Part shown: positions 1 to 7,871 of the stretch, piece by piece | Numbering within the stretch: position 1 is the stretch's first letter | Layout of the letters: each line of letters opens with the position of its first letter | From: Vulcanimicrobiota bacterium | GTDB taxonomy: Bacteria > Vulcanimicrobiota > Vulcanimicrobiia > Vulcanimicrobiales > Vulcanimicrobiaceae | DNA: 64,000 bases | Direction: 5' to 3' | NCBI GenBank assembly: GCA_003151115.1 | Contig: PLWS01000003.1 | Coordinates: 63,350 to 127,349 of the forward strand | The notes under the pieces: generated by a model | The model's input: only the letters and a program-made list of their open reading frames with translations | Databases searched by the model: none | Told to the model about the DNA's origin: nothing | Made by a program: the position numbers and the translations under genes

Positions 1-1809
1 CGCGGCAAACTTCTGCAGATCTGGGACGCCGCGCGCATCGAAGCCGGCGCGAGCAAAGCTCAGATTCTCAACGCCTACGTCAACCGGGTTGCCATGGGAG
101 GAAACGTTTACGGCGTCGAGGCCGCTGCACGCACGTATTTCGGCGTGCCGGCGAGCGACTTGGATCTCGCGCAAGCCGCCTTGTTGGCAGGCCTTCCAAA
201 CGATCCGGCGGGATTGCAGCCGCGCACGCATTGGCGGCGAGCTCGCGCGCGTATGCGCGCCGTGCTGAACGCGATGGTTTCGGCCGGGTACATCACGCGC
301 GGCCAGGCGCAGACTGCGGCGCGCGAAACGTTGCACGTGCGCAGCGCGGGCGGCGAACTGGTTGCAGCACAGCAGCTTCTCTTCCGCCTGGCGCCTAGAG
401 CAACATCAAGCCCCGTTCGCACGACGATCGATCTTCCGCTTCAGCTCTTCGTGCAGGCGCAAGCGCGCGATGTAGTGGCTGCGCTCGCCGGGCGCAACGT
501 AACCCAAGCCGCGGCGCTCGTTATCGACAACCGCAGCGGCGAAGTGCTGGCGTACGTCGGGTCGACCGATTACTTCGACGACGCGTATTTAGGAAAGAAC
601 GACGGCGTCCGCACGCTTCGCCAGCCCGGCTCGACGCTCAAGCCGTTCTTATACGAGTACGCGCTGGAGCGCAGAACGGTCCGTCCGTACACGATCTTGG
701 CCGACGTGCCGACCTCGTATGCGATTCCAAACGGCCAAGCATACTCACCCGAAGATTACAGTTCGAGTTTTTCGGGGCCGGTCTCCGTCCGCATCGCACT
801 TGCGAATTCGCTCAACGTTCCCGCGGTGCGCGTACTCTCGTCGATCGGCGTTCCGTCGTTTCTGGAGCGGCTGCAAACGCTTGGATTTTCGGATCTGAAG
901 CGCTCGCCCGATTACTACGGGCTGGGGCTAACGCTCGGAGCGGGCGAGGTAACGCTTTGGGATCTCGCGCACGCTTACGTGACTTTGGCTCGCGGAGGCA
1001 GCGCGATTCCGCTTCGAACCGTCCTAGACGCCGGCGCGCCGGCCGCCGTACAAGTCGGCGACCGCGCCAGCTGGGAACTCGTCGCGGACATCCTCGCCGA
1101 TCGCTATGCGCGCGCAAAATCGTTCGGCATCGGATCGGTTATCGACACGCCGTTTCCGTCGCTGGTAAAAACCGGAACCTCATCGGATTACCGCGACACT
1201 TGGACCGTCGGAGCGACGCCCGAATACACCGTTGCCGTTTGGGTGGGAAATTTCTCCGGCGCGCCGATGCGGCGCATCGCCGGCGTGACGGGCGCGGGTC
1301 CGCTTTGGAACAGAATCATGCTGCATCTCTACGAGCAACGCGATCCGCCGCGGTTTGCGCCGCCGTCCGGCTATCGCGTCGTAAGCTGGGCGGGAGTGAG
1401 CGAATACGCCGACGCAGCCGACCTGCGCGCGATGCGCACGGCGCCGCGTTTAGCGGCATCCGCAGCGTACGACGAATGGCGAGCGCGCCAAGGCGACACA
1501 GTCGGCGTGTTGCGTGTGCTCTTCCCGAATGACGGTGACGTCTTTGAGGACAATCTGGCCGCGAACGACCGGCGCCGTGCGCAGCAGCAAATTGAGTTTC
1601 GCATCAGCCGTCCCCGTCACGCGACGGCGGTTTGGGACCTCAACGGCAGGCGCATCGCCGCCGGCGGCGGCGATGCCTATTTCTGGCCGGTGCGAACCGG
1701 CGATTGGGTACTGACCGTACGGTCTACGCGCGCTGTCCGAACGGTACATTTCCGCGTCGTTCGCGGCAGCACGCACGGCCCGCGCGGCTTTGCCGTTAGC
1801 CGCCGGTGA
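1..1809 (+). CDS. pbpC: Penicillin-binding protein 1C-like bifunctional transglycosylase/transpeptidase, 5'-truncated by the window edge
   Basis: Class A PBP that polymerises lipid II and cross-links peptidoglycan on the periplasmic side of the inner membrane. The frame is open from base 1, so the N-terminal anchor and the first part of the GT51 domain lie outside the window. The first codons carry the end of GT51 (NAYVNRV, then GVEAAARTYFG). The transpeptidase domain has the SxxK motif STLK near codon 211, SLN near codon 270 and KTGTS near codon 390. The last ~100 codons (from LRVLFPNDGDVF) resemble the BiPBP_C domain typical of PBP1C, which is why I prefer PBP1C over PBP1A. The 3' end overlaps the convergent lipoprotein gene by 14 bases. 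Confidence 0.9.
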   Translation, partial: RGKLLQIWDAARIEAGASKAQILNAYVNRVAMGGNVYGVEAAARTYFGVPASDLDLAQAALLAGLPNDPAGLQPRTHWRRARARMRAVLNAMVSAGYITRGQAQTAARETLHVRSAGGELVAAQQLLFRLAPRATSSPVRTTIDLPLQLFVQAQARDVVAALAGRNVTQAAALVIDNRSGEVLAYVGSTDYFDDAYLGKNDGVRTLRQPGSTLKPFLYEYALERRTVRPYTILADVPTSYAIPNGQAYSPEDYSSSFSGPVSVRIALANSLNVPAVRVLSSIGVPSFLERLQTLGFSDLKRSPDYYGLGLTLGAGEVTLWDLAHAYVTLARGGSAIPLRTVLDAGAPAAVQVGDRASWELVADILADRYARAKSFGIGSVIDTPFPSLVKTGTSSDYRDTWTVGATPEYTVAVWVGNFSGAPMRRIAGVTGAGPLWNRIMLHLYEQRDPPRFAPPSGYRVVSWAGVSEYADAADLRAMRTAPRLAASAAYDEWRARQGDTVGVLRVLFPNDGDVFEDNLAANDRRRAQQQIEFRISRPRHATAVWDLNGRRIAAGGGDAYFWPVRTGDWVLTVRSTRAVRTVHFRVVRGSTHGPRGFAVSRR

Positions 1810-2221
1810 CTTGGAAGTCGACTTTCTTGTCGGGTGCGCCATTAAGCGTGAGCGCGCACTGGTATTTTCCGAGCGGCCACGGGCGCGGCAACGAGAACTT
1901 TCCATCGCCGGTGTTGGTGATGCCGTTGGTCGTCAGGACGGTCGAAAGGATCGATTGATTTTTCGCGCCGCCGGCGTCGACGGCGATCAGTGAAATTCCA
2001 ATTTTGGTGCCGCTGTCGATCTTGTTCAGAGTCGCCACGCAGTGAATCGGACCGTCGCCGGGATGGAACCCGGTTACGACGTCGCCGTCACCGCCCTGGC
2101 CGTCGTCTTTGGTCAGTTGGACGCTTGCAATGGAAACCGGTCCTTTGTCGCCGCCGGAGCAGGCGGTCGATGCAAAAAGAATCGCGGCTCCCACCGCGAG
2201 AAATGTGGTGGAGCGAAACAT
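1796..2221 (-). CDS. Small putative lipoprotein, function unknown
   Basis: 141 aa. The N-terminus is a lipoprotein signal: MFRSTTF, a hydrophobic stretch, then the lipobox ASTAC with Cys at about residue 21, followed by a Ser/Gly-rich linker. The mature part is about 120 residues with alternating hydrophobic positions suggesting a small beta-sandwich, and two further Cys. I do not recognise the family. The ATG at 2221 is preceded by AAAGG at 7-base spacing. It is the last minus-strand gene before the convergent PBP gene, whose end it overlaps. It sits 75 bases downstream of panE; that gap holds a small 5-bp hairpin without a T-run, so it may or may not be in the panE operon. Confidence 0.7.
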   Translation of the reverse strand: MFRSTTFLAVGAAILFASTACSGGDKGPVSIASVQLTKDDGQGGDGDVVTGFHPGDGPIHCVATLNKIDSGTKIGISLIAVDAGGAKNQSILSTVLTTNGITNTGDGKFSLPRPWPLGKYQCALTLNGAPDKKVDFQVTGG

Positions 2222-2296
2222 GCTCTAACCTTTCTTAGTGGGCCCTCAGCTTGAAGGAGCTGGCTTCGGGACGATTTCGGGAGCCACCTATGCGAG

Positions 2297-3235
2297 CTAC
2301 TTAGACTTGCGCTCAGCGTGCAGTGCTTCGCGCGCCTTCACCAATCGTACCATCGTGTCGTTGTAAGGTGTCTCGACACCGGTGCGGCGGCCCGCGGCGC
2401 AAACCGCGCCGTTGATGTGGTCGATTTCCGACGGATGGCCGGATTCCAGATCGAACGCCATCGACGTTTTGGAGTCGGCGCCGACCGCAATCACTTCGCT
2501 CACGTATTGCCAAGGGTTTGCGTATGGCAAATGGATCTTCAGCGCTGACGCCACGGCGGCGGCTTCTTCCGCGAGCGCTTCGCAGAGCCGCGCCGCATTC
2601 GGATCGCGCAGCAAATCGCCCGCGACGCAATCCAGGATCGCGCTCGGCGCATTGATCGCGGCGTTGGCGACGAGTTTGCCCCAAAGGTGCGGGCGGATGT
2701 CATAGACCACCGCGGCGCGCAGCCCGCTTTGGATCAGGAGGTCGGCCACTGCGCGGGACGTGGCCGGTGATGCGCCGCCCGAGCCGACGATCGTGCTGCC
2801 CTCTTCCGAGCTGCGCACGCGGCCCGGCTTCACGGTGAGCGAGGACTCTGTCGTAATGCCCAACACCACCGGAACGGCGCCGCCCAGGGCGGCTTTGATC
2901 GCGTCTTCATTCCCGACGCCGTTTTGCAGCGAAACGATTGGCGTCGAGGGGTTTAATTCGCCGGCGAACGGCCGCAGGGCGCGCAAAGTGTCGACGGCCT
3001 TGACGAACAGAAAGACCATGTTCGATCCGAACAGATCGCGCGGTGTTTTCCCGACGCGCACCGCTCGCGCCGGAGCGTTGTTGACGGAAAGCCCTTTATG
3101 TTTTTGGATGCCTTCGAGCACCGAGGCGTTGCTGTCGAGCATGGTGACGTCGCAGCACGACGCCAGATGAAAACCGAAGAGCGTGCCCATCGCACCGGAG
3201 CCGATGATACCTACGCGCGGACGGCTCTGCTCCAT
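2297..3235 (-). CDS. panE: Ketopantoate reductase (2-dehydropantoate 2-reductase)
   Basis: 312 aa. It reduces 2-dehydropantoate to pantoate with NADPH for pantothenate/CoA synthesis. The N-terminal Rossmann motif VGIIGSGAMGTLFG lies at residues ~8-21. The ApbA C-terminal domain contains LWGKLVANAAINAPSA, which includes the catalytic Lys and Asn. The start is the ATG at 3235 (MEQSRPRVGI), directly before the Rossmann strand; a longer reading to 3355 would run into the end of mlaD and add a non-homologous Ser/Thr-rich tail. It follows mlaD with a 7-base gap, so it is probably the last gene of the mla operon although its function is unrelated. Confidence 0.9.
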   Translation of the reverse strand: MEQSRPRVGIIGSGAMGTLFGFHLASCCDVTMLDSNASVLEGIQKHKGLSVNNAPARAVRVGKTPRDLFGSNMVFLFVKAVDTLRALRPFAGELNPSTPIVSLQNGVGNEDAIKAALGGAVPVVLGITTESSLTVKPGRVRSSEEGSTIVGSGGASPATSRAVADLLIQSGLRAAVVYDIRPHLWGKLVANAAINAPSAILDCVAGDLLRDPNAARLCEALAEEAAAVASALKIHLPYANPWQYVSEVIAVGADSKTSMAFDLESGHPSEIDHINGAVCAAGRRTGVETPYNDTMVRLVKAREALHAERKSK

Positions 3236-3242
3236 CGGCGGA

Positions 3243-4808
3243 TCAGAACTGCAGTTGCAATCCGAAAACGGTGCGCCGGTCCGGGCGGCCCGCGTCTCGC
3301 TGTCCGAGGAACAGCTTGCCCCACTGCGCGACGTTGAAGTTTCCGTAGAAGTCAAAACTGGGCTGGCGCAAGTTGTAGACGCGCGTTTCGAGTCCGACGA
3401 GTCCTGCGTCGAACGTCGCGAGCGCCCCGATCTGCGAATATAAGACTCCGCCGCCGATGCGAATGTTCGGCGTGAACGTCTTGATTGCGGCCAGGTTGTA
3501 TGTCGTGCGCCCGCTGCCGATATCGTTGGCGCCGGTCATGACGCTTAAGTTTCCGCGCGGTAAGAGTATCGCGTTCACGTCCGCCTGCGGCCCACGGTCG
3601 GTCGTTAACAAGCGGTTGTTGCTCGGCACCGTCAGTTGATTGAGATAGCTTAGCCGGAATTGAACGGAAACCAAACTGCTGAGAATTTTTGACAGCCCGC
3701 CGTTGAGCGCGGAACCGTTCGGCGACGCCATCGGCTCCGGCGTGCCCGGGACGGTTTGCGGAACACCATTCTTATTCGGCATCGGATACGGCGTGGCGCC
3801 CGCGTCTACGCCGGGGACGTGACTTCTTCCGCCGAGCGTGCCGAGCAGGGAGTTCGCTTTTTGCATGGTCGCATCGAGCGAGGCGACGGTGTCTCTCAGC
3901 TGCGCCTGCGTTTGCGCGCTGCCGGTGACTTGCCGTAAGTCGCTGGCGACGCCCGATAAATTCATCGTCAGGTCGCGGATATTTGTTGTCGTGTCGATAA
4001 GATTGGCGTGCAGCCGCGGATCCGTCGAAAGCGCCCGCAGCGCATCCATCGATTGGCTGAGCGCGAGCGCGGTGGTATCCAGCGAAGCGAGCATCGAGTC
4101 GATCTTGTACTGGTTGCGCCCCAGCGTTGAGTTGAGCGTATTGGTCATCGCGACGATGTTCGCGCCGGCCTGGTGCATCGTCACTTCCATCGTTCCGGAA
4201 ACGTCGGCGACGGTGTTCTTCAGTTGGCCCGACATTTCGTCCACGTTGGAAAGCGCCGTCTGCAGCGTGTTCAGCAATTTGCCCTCGCGGCTTTGCAGCA
4301 TGACGAGCATCGCGTCCAGCCGTTTGATCTCGCCCTGGCCTTGCGAAAGCAAATCCGCCACGGTCGCGCCGGTGATGCCCGCGGGCTGCTGTTGGAGCGG
4401 GAGAACTTCGCGCGGCAGCATGGCGCTCTTGGGCAAGGGCGTCGCGGTGTATCCGGGCTCTATTGCCGGCGGCACGGGCGGGACGATGTAAAAATTCGGC
4501 GTGCCGGTCAGCGGCGACTGAATGAGGAATTTCGAATCCTTCGGAATGTCGACTTGGGGTTGGATCGCCAGGATGACGTCGACGGTGTTGTCGGGGAGCA
4601 GTTGCACTTGGTCGACGGTGCCGACGCTCACGCCGCTGAAAAACACCTGCGCCCCGGTCGGCAAGCCAGAGGCCGACGCGAAATGGACGCCGATCCGGTA
4701 GCCGCTGTGACGCGTGCCGTAATCCGTGATGACGTAAAAGATCCCGAACAAGAAGAGCAGCGCGGCGATTGCGAAAACGCCCAACTGCGCCTGCCTGGTA
4801 AGAAACAT
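3243..4808 (-). CDS. mlaD: MlaD-family MCE protein with long helical region and C-terminal beta-rich domain
   Basis: 521 aa, far longer than E. coli MlaD (~180 aa). It has an N-terminal membrane anchor (residues ~9-29, GVFAIAALLFLFGIFYVI) and one MCE domain (about 37-115, with GLPTGAQVFFSGVSVGTV). A long heptad-rich, probably coiled-coil region covers about 155-310, and a Pro/Gly linker about 320-360. The last ~150 residues form about eight alternating, amphipathic strands ending in Phe (GLQLQF). That ending is typical of outer-membrane beta-barrels. The partner permease and ATPase genes lie just upstream. Long MlaD proteins with a terminal barrel that bridge the envelope are known in the diderm Firmicute Veillonella; assigning that architecture here is inference. 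Confidence 0.88.
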   Translation of the reverse strand: MFLTRQAQLGVFAIAALLFLFGIFYVITDYGTRHSGYRIGVHFASASGLPTGAQVFFSGVSVGTVDQVQLLPDNTVDVILAIQPQVDIPKDSKFLIQSPLTGTPNFYIVPPVPPAIEPGYTATPLPKSAMLPREVLPLQQQPAGITGATVADLLSQGQGEIKRLDAMLVMLQSREGKLLNTLQTALSNVDEMSGQLKNTVADVSGTMEVTMHQAGANIVAMTNTLNSTLGRNQYKIDSMLASLDTTALALSQSMDALRALSTDPRLHANLIDTTTNIRDLTMNLSGVASDLRQVTGSAQTQAQLRDTVASLDATMQKANSLLGTLGGRSHVPGVDAGATPYPMPNKNGVPQTVPGTPEPMASPNGSALNGGLSKILSSLVSVQFRLSYLNQLTVPSNNRLLTTDRGPQADVNAILLPRGNLSVMTGANDIGSGRTTYNLAAIKTFTPNIRIGGGVLYSQIGALATFDAGLVGLETRVYNLRQPSFDFYGNFNVAQWGKLFLGQRDAGRPDRRTVFGLQLQF

Positions 4809-4846
4809 CTGCCCTCTTATTCCTGGACGGCTTCTTCAGTCATTCT

Positions 4847-5605
4847 TTAAAGGGGGATGGGCCCCACCTCGGAGCCCTGAAGGAATTGCTGTACGATGGG
4901 GTTGTTGGACTTGCGTACGTCCTCGACGGTTCCGTTCGCGATGATGGCCCCCTCAAACAGCATCGCGACATAATCGGCCATCATATAGATGGACTGCAGA
5001 TCGTGCGAAATGACCACGGCCGTCGAGTTCAGCTGCTTGCGCAAGCGTTTGATCGTATCGGTCAGCAAATGCGTAACGATCGGATCGACGCCCGTCGTCG
5101 GCTCATCGTAGAGAACGATCTCCGGATTGGTCACGACTGCGCGGGCAAAGCCGGCGCGCTTGAGCATGCCGCCCGAGAGCTCGGAAGGCATATTATGGTA
5201 CGTGTGGGCTAGGCCGACGCTGTCGAGCGTGTGCATCGCGATGTCAAAAATCTCTTTCTCCGAGAGCGTTGTGTGTTCGCGCAGCGGAAGCGAGACGTTC
5301 TCGCCGACGGTCATGCTGTCAAACAGCGCCGCGAATTGAAACGCGAAACCGATCTTGGTGCGCATCTCGATGAGCTGGCTCTCGCGCATGTGGCAGATAT
5401 CGTGCTCGTGCAGATAAACGTGCCCGCTGTCCGGCTTAATCAATCCGTCGAGCAGCCGCAAGATCGTCGACTTACCGGCGCCAGAAAGTCCGATGATGCA
5501 CATGATCGTACCATCGGGCACCTCGAGCGAGCAGTTCTTCAAAACCACACGCTCACCGAAACTGACCGAGACGTCGTCGAGCCTCGCTATCGGTTCTGCC
5601 ATCAA
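4847..5605 (-). CDS. mlaF: ABC transporter ATP-binding protein, MlaF type
   Basis: 252 aa cytoplasmic ATPase that powers phospholipid movement through MlaE. Motifs in order: Walker A GLSGAGKST (about 39-47), Q-loop region FQFAALFDSMTVGENV, signature LSGGM, Walker B IVLYDEPTTGVDP, and the switch His in VISHDLQS. The TTGVDP form of Walker B and the FAALFDS loop are characteristic of the Mla/MCE transporter family rather than general ABC importers. Its start overlaps the end of mlaE by 4 bases (ATGA), and mlaD follows after 38 bases, so E-F-D form one unit. Confidence 0.93.
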   Translation of the reverse strand: MMAEPIARLDDVSVSFGERVVLKNCSLEVPDGTIMCIIGLSGAGKSTILRLLDGLIKPDSGHVYLHEHDICHMRESQLIEMRTKIGFAFQFAALFDSMTVGENVSLPLREHTTLSEKEIFDIAMHTLDSVGLAHTYHNMPSELSGGMLKRAGFARAVVTNPEIVLYDEPTTGVDPIVTHLLTDTIKRLRKQLNSTAVVISHDLQSIYMMADYVAMLFEGAIIANGTVEDVRKSNNPIVQQFLQGSEVGPIPL

Positions 5606-6441
5606 GCTCCCGCGTACAGAAAGTACGACATCACGAAATTCAAGATGAAGATCAAGATGATGCAGGTGACCACCGCGCTCGTCGCCGACTTGCCGACGCC
5701 AGCAGCGCCGCCCTTGGTCGTCAATCCCTGGTACGACCCAATCATCACGATCACGACGGCAAACACGAGCGCTTTGAATAAACCCTTAACCACGTCTTCG
5801 AAGCCGACGGTCTGCCGCGCCGACGCCATAAAATCCTGAGTCCCGATGTGCGCTTGGGCGTGCGCGATCCATTGGCCGCCGTAAACGCCGATCACGTCGG
5901 CGAATATCGTTAGCAGCGGCAACATGATCATGAGCGCCAGCAAACGCGGAACGACCAGGAACCGGACCGGCGCTAGCCCGAGCGATTTCAGTGCTTCGAT
6001 CTGCTCGGTGACTTCCATCGATCCGAGCTCGGCGGCAATCGCGGCACAGGCGCGACCCGCCACGACAACGGCCGAAAGCATCGGCCCCAGTTCGCGAACG
6101 ACGGTGTAGGAAACGATTCCGCCGACAAAGCTGCCGAAACCGTATTGCACCGCCTGCACGGCGGATTCGAGCGAAAAGACCATGCCCGTAAAGAGCGACG
6201 TCAGCAAGACGATGATCAGCGATTGATAGCCGAGCAAGTAGCATTGGTTCAGCGTCTCGGCAAAACGAATGCGCAGGCGAAAGATCGTCTTCGCGGTCTC
6301 CCACATGAGCATTGTGAGGCCGCCGGTGTATTCGAGCATGTCGCTGACTCTGCGGCCGACCGACGCCAGGACGCCGACGCTGACGCGCTCGACGGCCTGC
6401 GCCGTCGGGCTCTCTTCAACCTCGCGCAGCGTGTGCGCCAT
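5602..6441 (-). CDS. mlaE: MlaE-family lipid ABC transporter permease
   Basis: 279 aa integral membrane protein. About five to six hydrophobic segments are visible, including LIIVLLTSLFTGMVFSLES, LLALMIMLPLLTIFADVIG and ALVFAVVIVMIGSYQGL. The MlaE/YrbE hallmark is the cytoplasmic loop around ELGPMLSAVVVAGRACAAI followed by ELGSMEVTEQIEALKSLG. It forms the membrane channel of the MlaEFD complex. It overlaps mlaF by 4 bases downstream and the small coiled-coil gene by 26 bases upstream, which implies translational coupling. Confidence 0.93.
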   Translation of the reverse strand: MAHTLREVEESPTAQAVERVSVGVLASVGRRVSDMLEYTGGLTMLMWETAKTIFRLRIRFAETLNQCYLLGYQSLIIVLLTSLFTGMVFSLESAVQAVQYGFGSFVGGIVSYTVVRELGPMLSAVVVAGRACAAIAAELGSMEVTEQIEALKSLGLAPVRFLVVPRLLALMIMLPLLTIFADVIGVYGGQWIAHAQAHIGTQDFMASARQTVGFEDVVKGLFKALVFAVVIVMIGSYQGLTTKGGAAGVGKSATSAVVTCIILIFILNFVMSYFLYAGA

Positions 6442-6757
6442 CTTCGATCTCTTTTAGCACGCTTTGCGTCGCTTCGATCCGTTTGACCACCACGCCGCGT
6501 TCGGCGGTCAGGTTAAAGCGGACCTGGTTTGCGTGCACGAGGCGCTGGTCGACGTCGCGCAACTGCGCGCGAGCTTCCCGTTCGAACCCCGTGAAATACC
6601 GCCGGACCGCTTCGATATAGTGCTGCCGGGCAGACGCCTCGGCGCTCCCTGCGGCGAGCTCCGCCTCGATCTTCTTCTGCGCGGCCTTCATCGCTCGGTC
6701 GGTGATATAGAATTCGCCGACGCGCGCTACGAGCGCGCCAAAGCGGTCATCGGACAT
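6416..6757 (-). CDS. Small coiled-coil protein, function unknown
   Basis: 113 aa, highly charged and predicted almost entirely helical, with a likely coiled coil over residues ~20-105. No signal peptide or membrane segment is visible. The start is ATG at 6757 ([10 protein letters not shown]); a longer frame to 6850 lies wholly inside rph and is ignored. It overlaps the end of rph by 11 bases and the start of mlaE by 26 bases, so it is embedded in the same transcript. The size and helix pattern resemble FliJ-like or prefoldin-like small helical proteins, but I see no specific motif and assign no function. Confidence 0.65.
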   Translation of the reverse strand: MSDDRFGALVARVGEFYITDRAMKAAQKKIEAELAAGSAEASARQHYIEAVRRYFTGFEREARAQLRDVDQRLVHANQVRFNLTAERGVVVKRIEATQSVLKEIEDGAHAARG

Positions 6758-7496
6758 GAGCGAGCGCCGGAAATCCCAGCGGTTCGACGATGGCGCGCTG
6801 CACTTCGAGCAGCTGCCGTATCCCCTGATCGGCGAGCTGCAGCAGTGCATCGAGTTCAGCGCGGCTGAACGGCGTCGCTTCGGCCGTGCCTTGCAGTTCC
6901 GTGAATTTCCCCGAATCCGTCATAAAGACGTTGAGATCGACCTGCGCCCGGCTGTCTTCGTCGTATGCAAGGTCGAGCAGGTTGTATCCGTCGACGATGC
7001 CGACGCTGGTTGCCGCAATTTGTCCGAGCAGCGGCCACGAGGCGCGGGCCTTGACGTCGAACCGCTGGATCATTGCCAGCGCGAGCGCGACCCACGCGCC
7101 GGTAACGGCGGCGGTGCGCGTACCGCCGTCGGCTTGCAGTACGTCGCAATCCAACCATACCGTGCGCTCCCCCAACTTCGCCATGTCGGTGACGGCGCGC
7201 AGCGCTCGGCCGATGATGCGCTGAATCTCGTGCGTGCGCCCGCCCAGCCGGCCCTTGGAAGCTTCGCGCTGCGTGCGTTCTTGCGTCGCGCGCGGCAGCA
7301 TCGAATATTCGGCTGTGACCCAGCCGACGCCGCGACCCTTCATCCATTGCGGTACGCGCTCTTCGATCGTCGCAGCGCAAAGCACGCGTGTGTTTCCCAC
7401 CGTGATCAGCGCGCTGCCCTCGGGGTATTTGAGGTAGTTCGCTTCGATGGCGATCGGCCGCAGGGCGTCCGGCGCGCGTCCGTCGCTTCTCTTCAT
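6747..7496 (-). CDS. rph: Ribonuclease PH
   Basis: 249 aa. Phosphorolytic 3'-5' exoribonuclease that trims tRNA precursors, working as a hexamer. Typical signatures: R(P)[11 protein letters not shown] at the start, the [16 protein letters not shown] strand, [19 protein letters not shown], and the catalytic region [16 protein letters not shown]. Length matches the family (~240-260 aa). It overlaps the upstream 125-aa gene by 4 bases and the downstream coiled-coil gene by 11 bases. rdgB, a frequent neighbour of rph in other bacteria, lies about 37 kb away here. Confidence 0.95.
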   Translation of the reverse strand: MKRSDGRAPDALRPIAIEANYLKYPEGSALITVGNTRVLCAATIEERVPQWMKGRGVGWVTAEYSMLPRATQERTQREASKGRLGGRTHEIQRIIGRALRAVTDMAKLGERTVWLDCDVLQADGGTRTAAVTGAWVALALAMIQRFDVKARASWPLLGQIAATSVGIVDGYNLLDLAYDEDSRAQVDLNVFMTDSGKFTELQGTAEATPFSRAELDALLQLADQGIRQLLEVQRAIVEPLGFPALAHVR

Positions 7497-7870
7497 CTGC
7501 GGCGAGGTTTGCGTCCGCGGCCCGCGACTCCGCTCTCACGTTCGTCCATGCGGATGACGTTTGAAGGCTGCTCGGGTCCGGTGCGCGCGATCTGCTCGTA
7601 TTCGGCTTCGAAGTAGCCGTCGCGGAGATTGCCCAACTGCATGTCCCGCGGAACGGGAGATCCGTCGCCGCGGAAAACCGTCAGCCCCTTGGCAAGCGTA
7701 CGGTACGCGCCGAGCCGCTCGTTCTTCCAGTCCGAAATCTTCCAGCGTTGCGGCGCCATGACGCGCCATTCGTACTCCGGCAGCGGGCGCTTCGGATCGA
7801 AGAGGTCGAACTCGACGCGAAAGCCTTCGAGTGCAAAGATCGCTTCTTCCACTTGCTTCTTGGCCGGCAT
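7493..7870 (-). CDS. Conserved-looking cytoplasmic protein of unknown function
   Basis: 125 aa. The central part is rich in aromatic and charged residues ([34 protein letters not shown]), and the C-terminus is a basic tail (GRGRKPRRR) that could bind nucleic acid. There is no signal peptide or membrane segment. It lies 1 base after glmS and overlaps rph by 4 bases, so it is co-expressed with both. I do not recognise the family. The tight packing and coding-like composition support a real gene. Confidence 0.65.
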   Translation of the reverse strand: MPAKKQVEEAIFALEGFRVEFDLFDPKRPLPEYEWRVMAPQRWKISDWKNERLGAYRTLAKGLTVFRGDGSPVPRDMQLGNLRDGYFEAEYEQIARTGPEQPSNVIRMDERESGVAGRGRKPRRR

Positions 7871-7871
7871 G

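Noticed and set aside
2241-2275. Hairpin CAGCT/AGCTG between panE and the lipoprotein gene as a terminator
   Set aside because: The stem is only 5 bp and no T-run follows on either strand.
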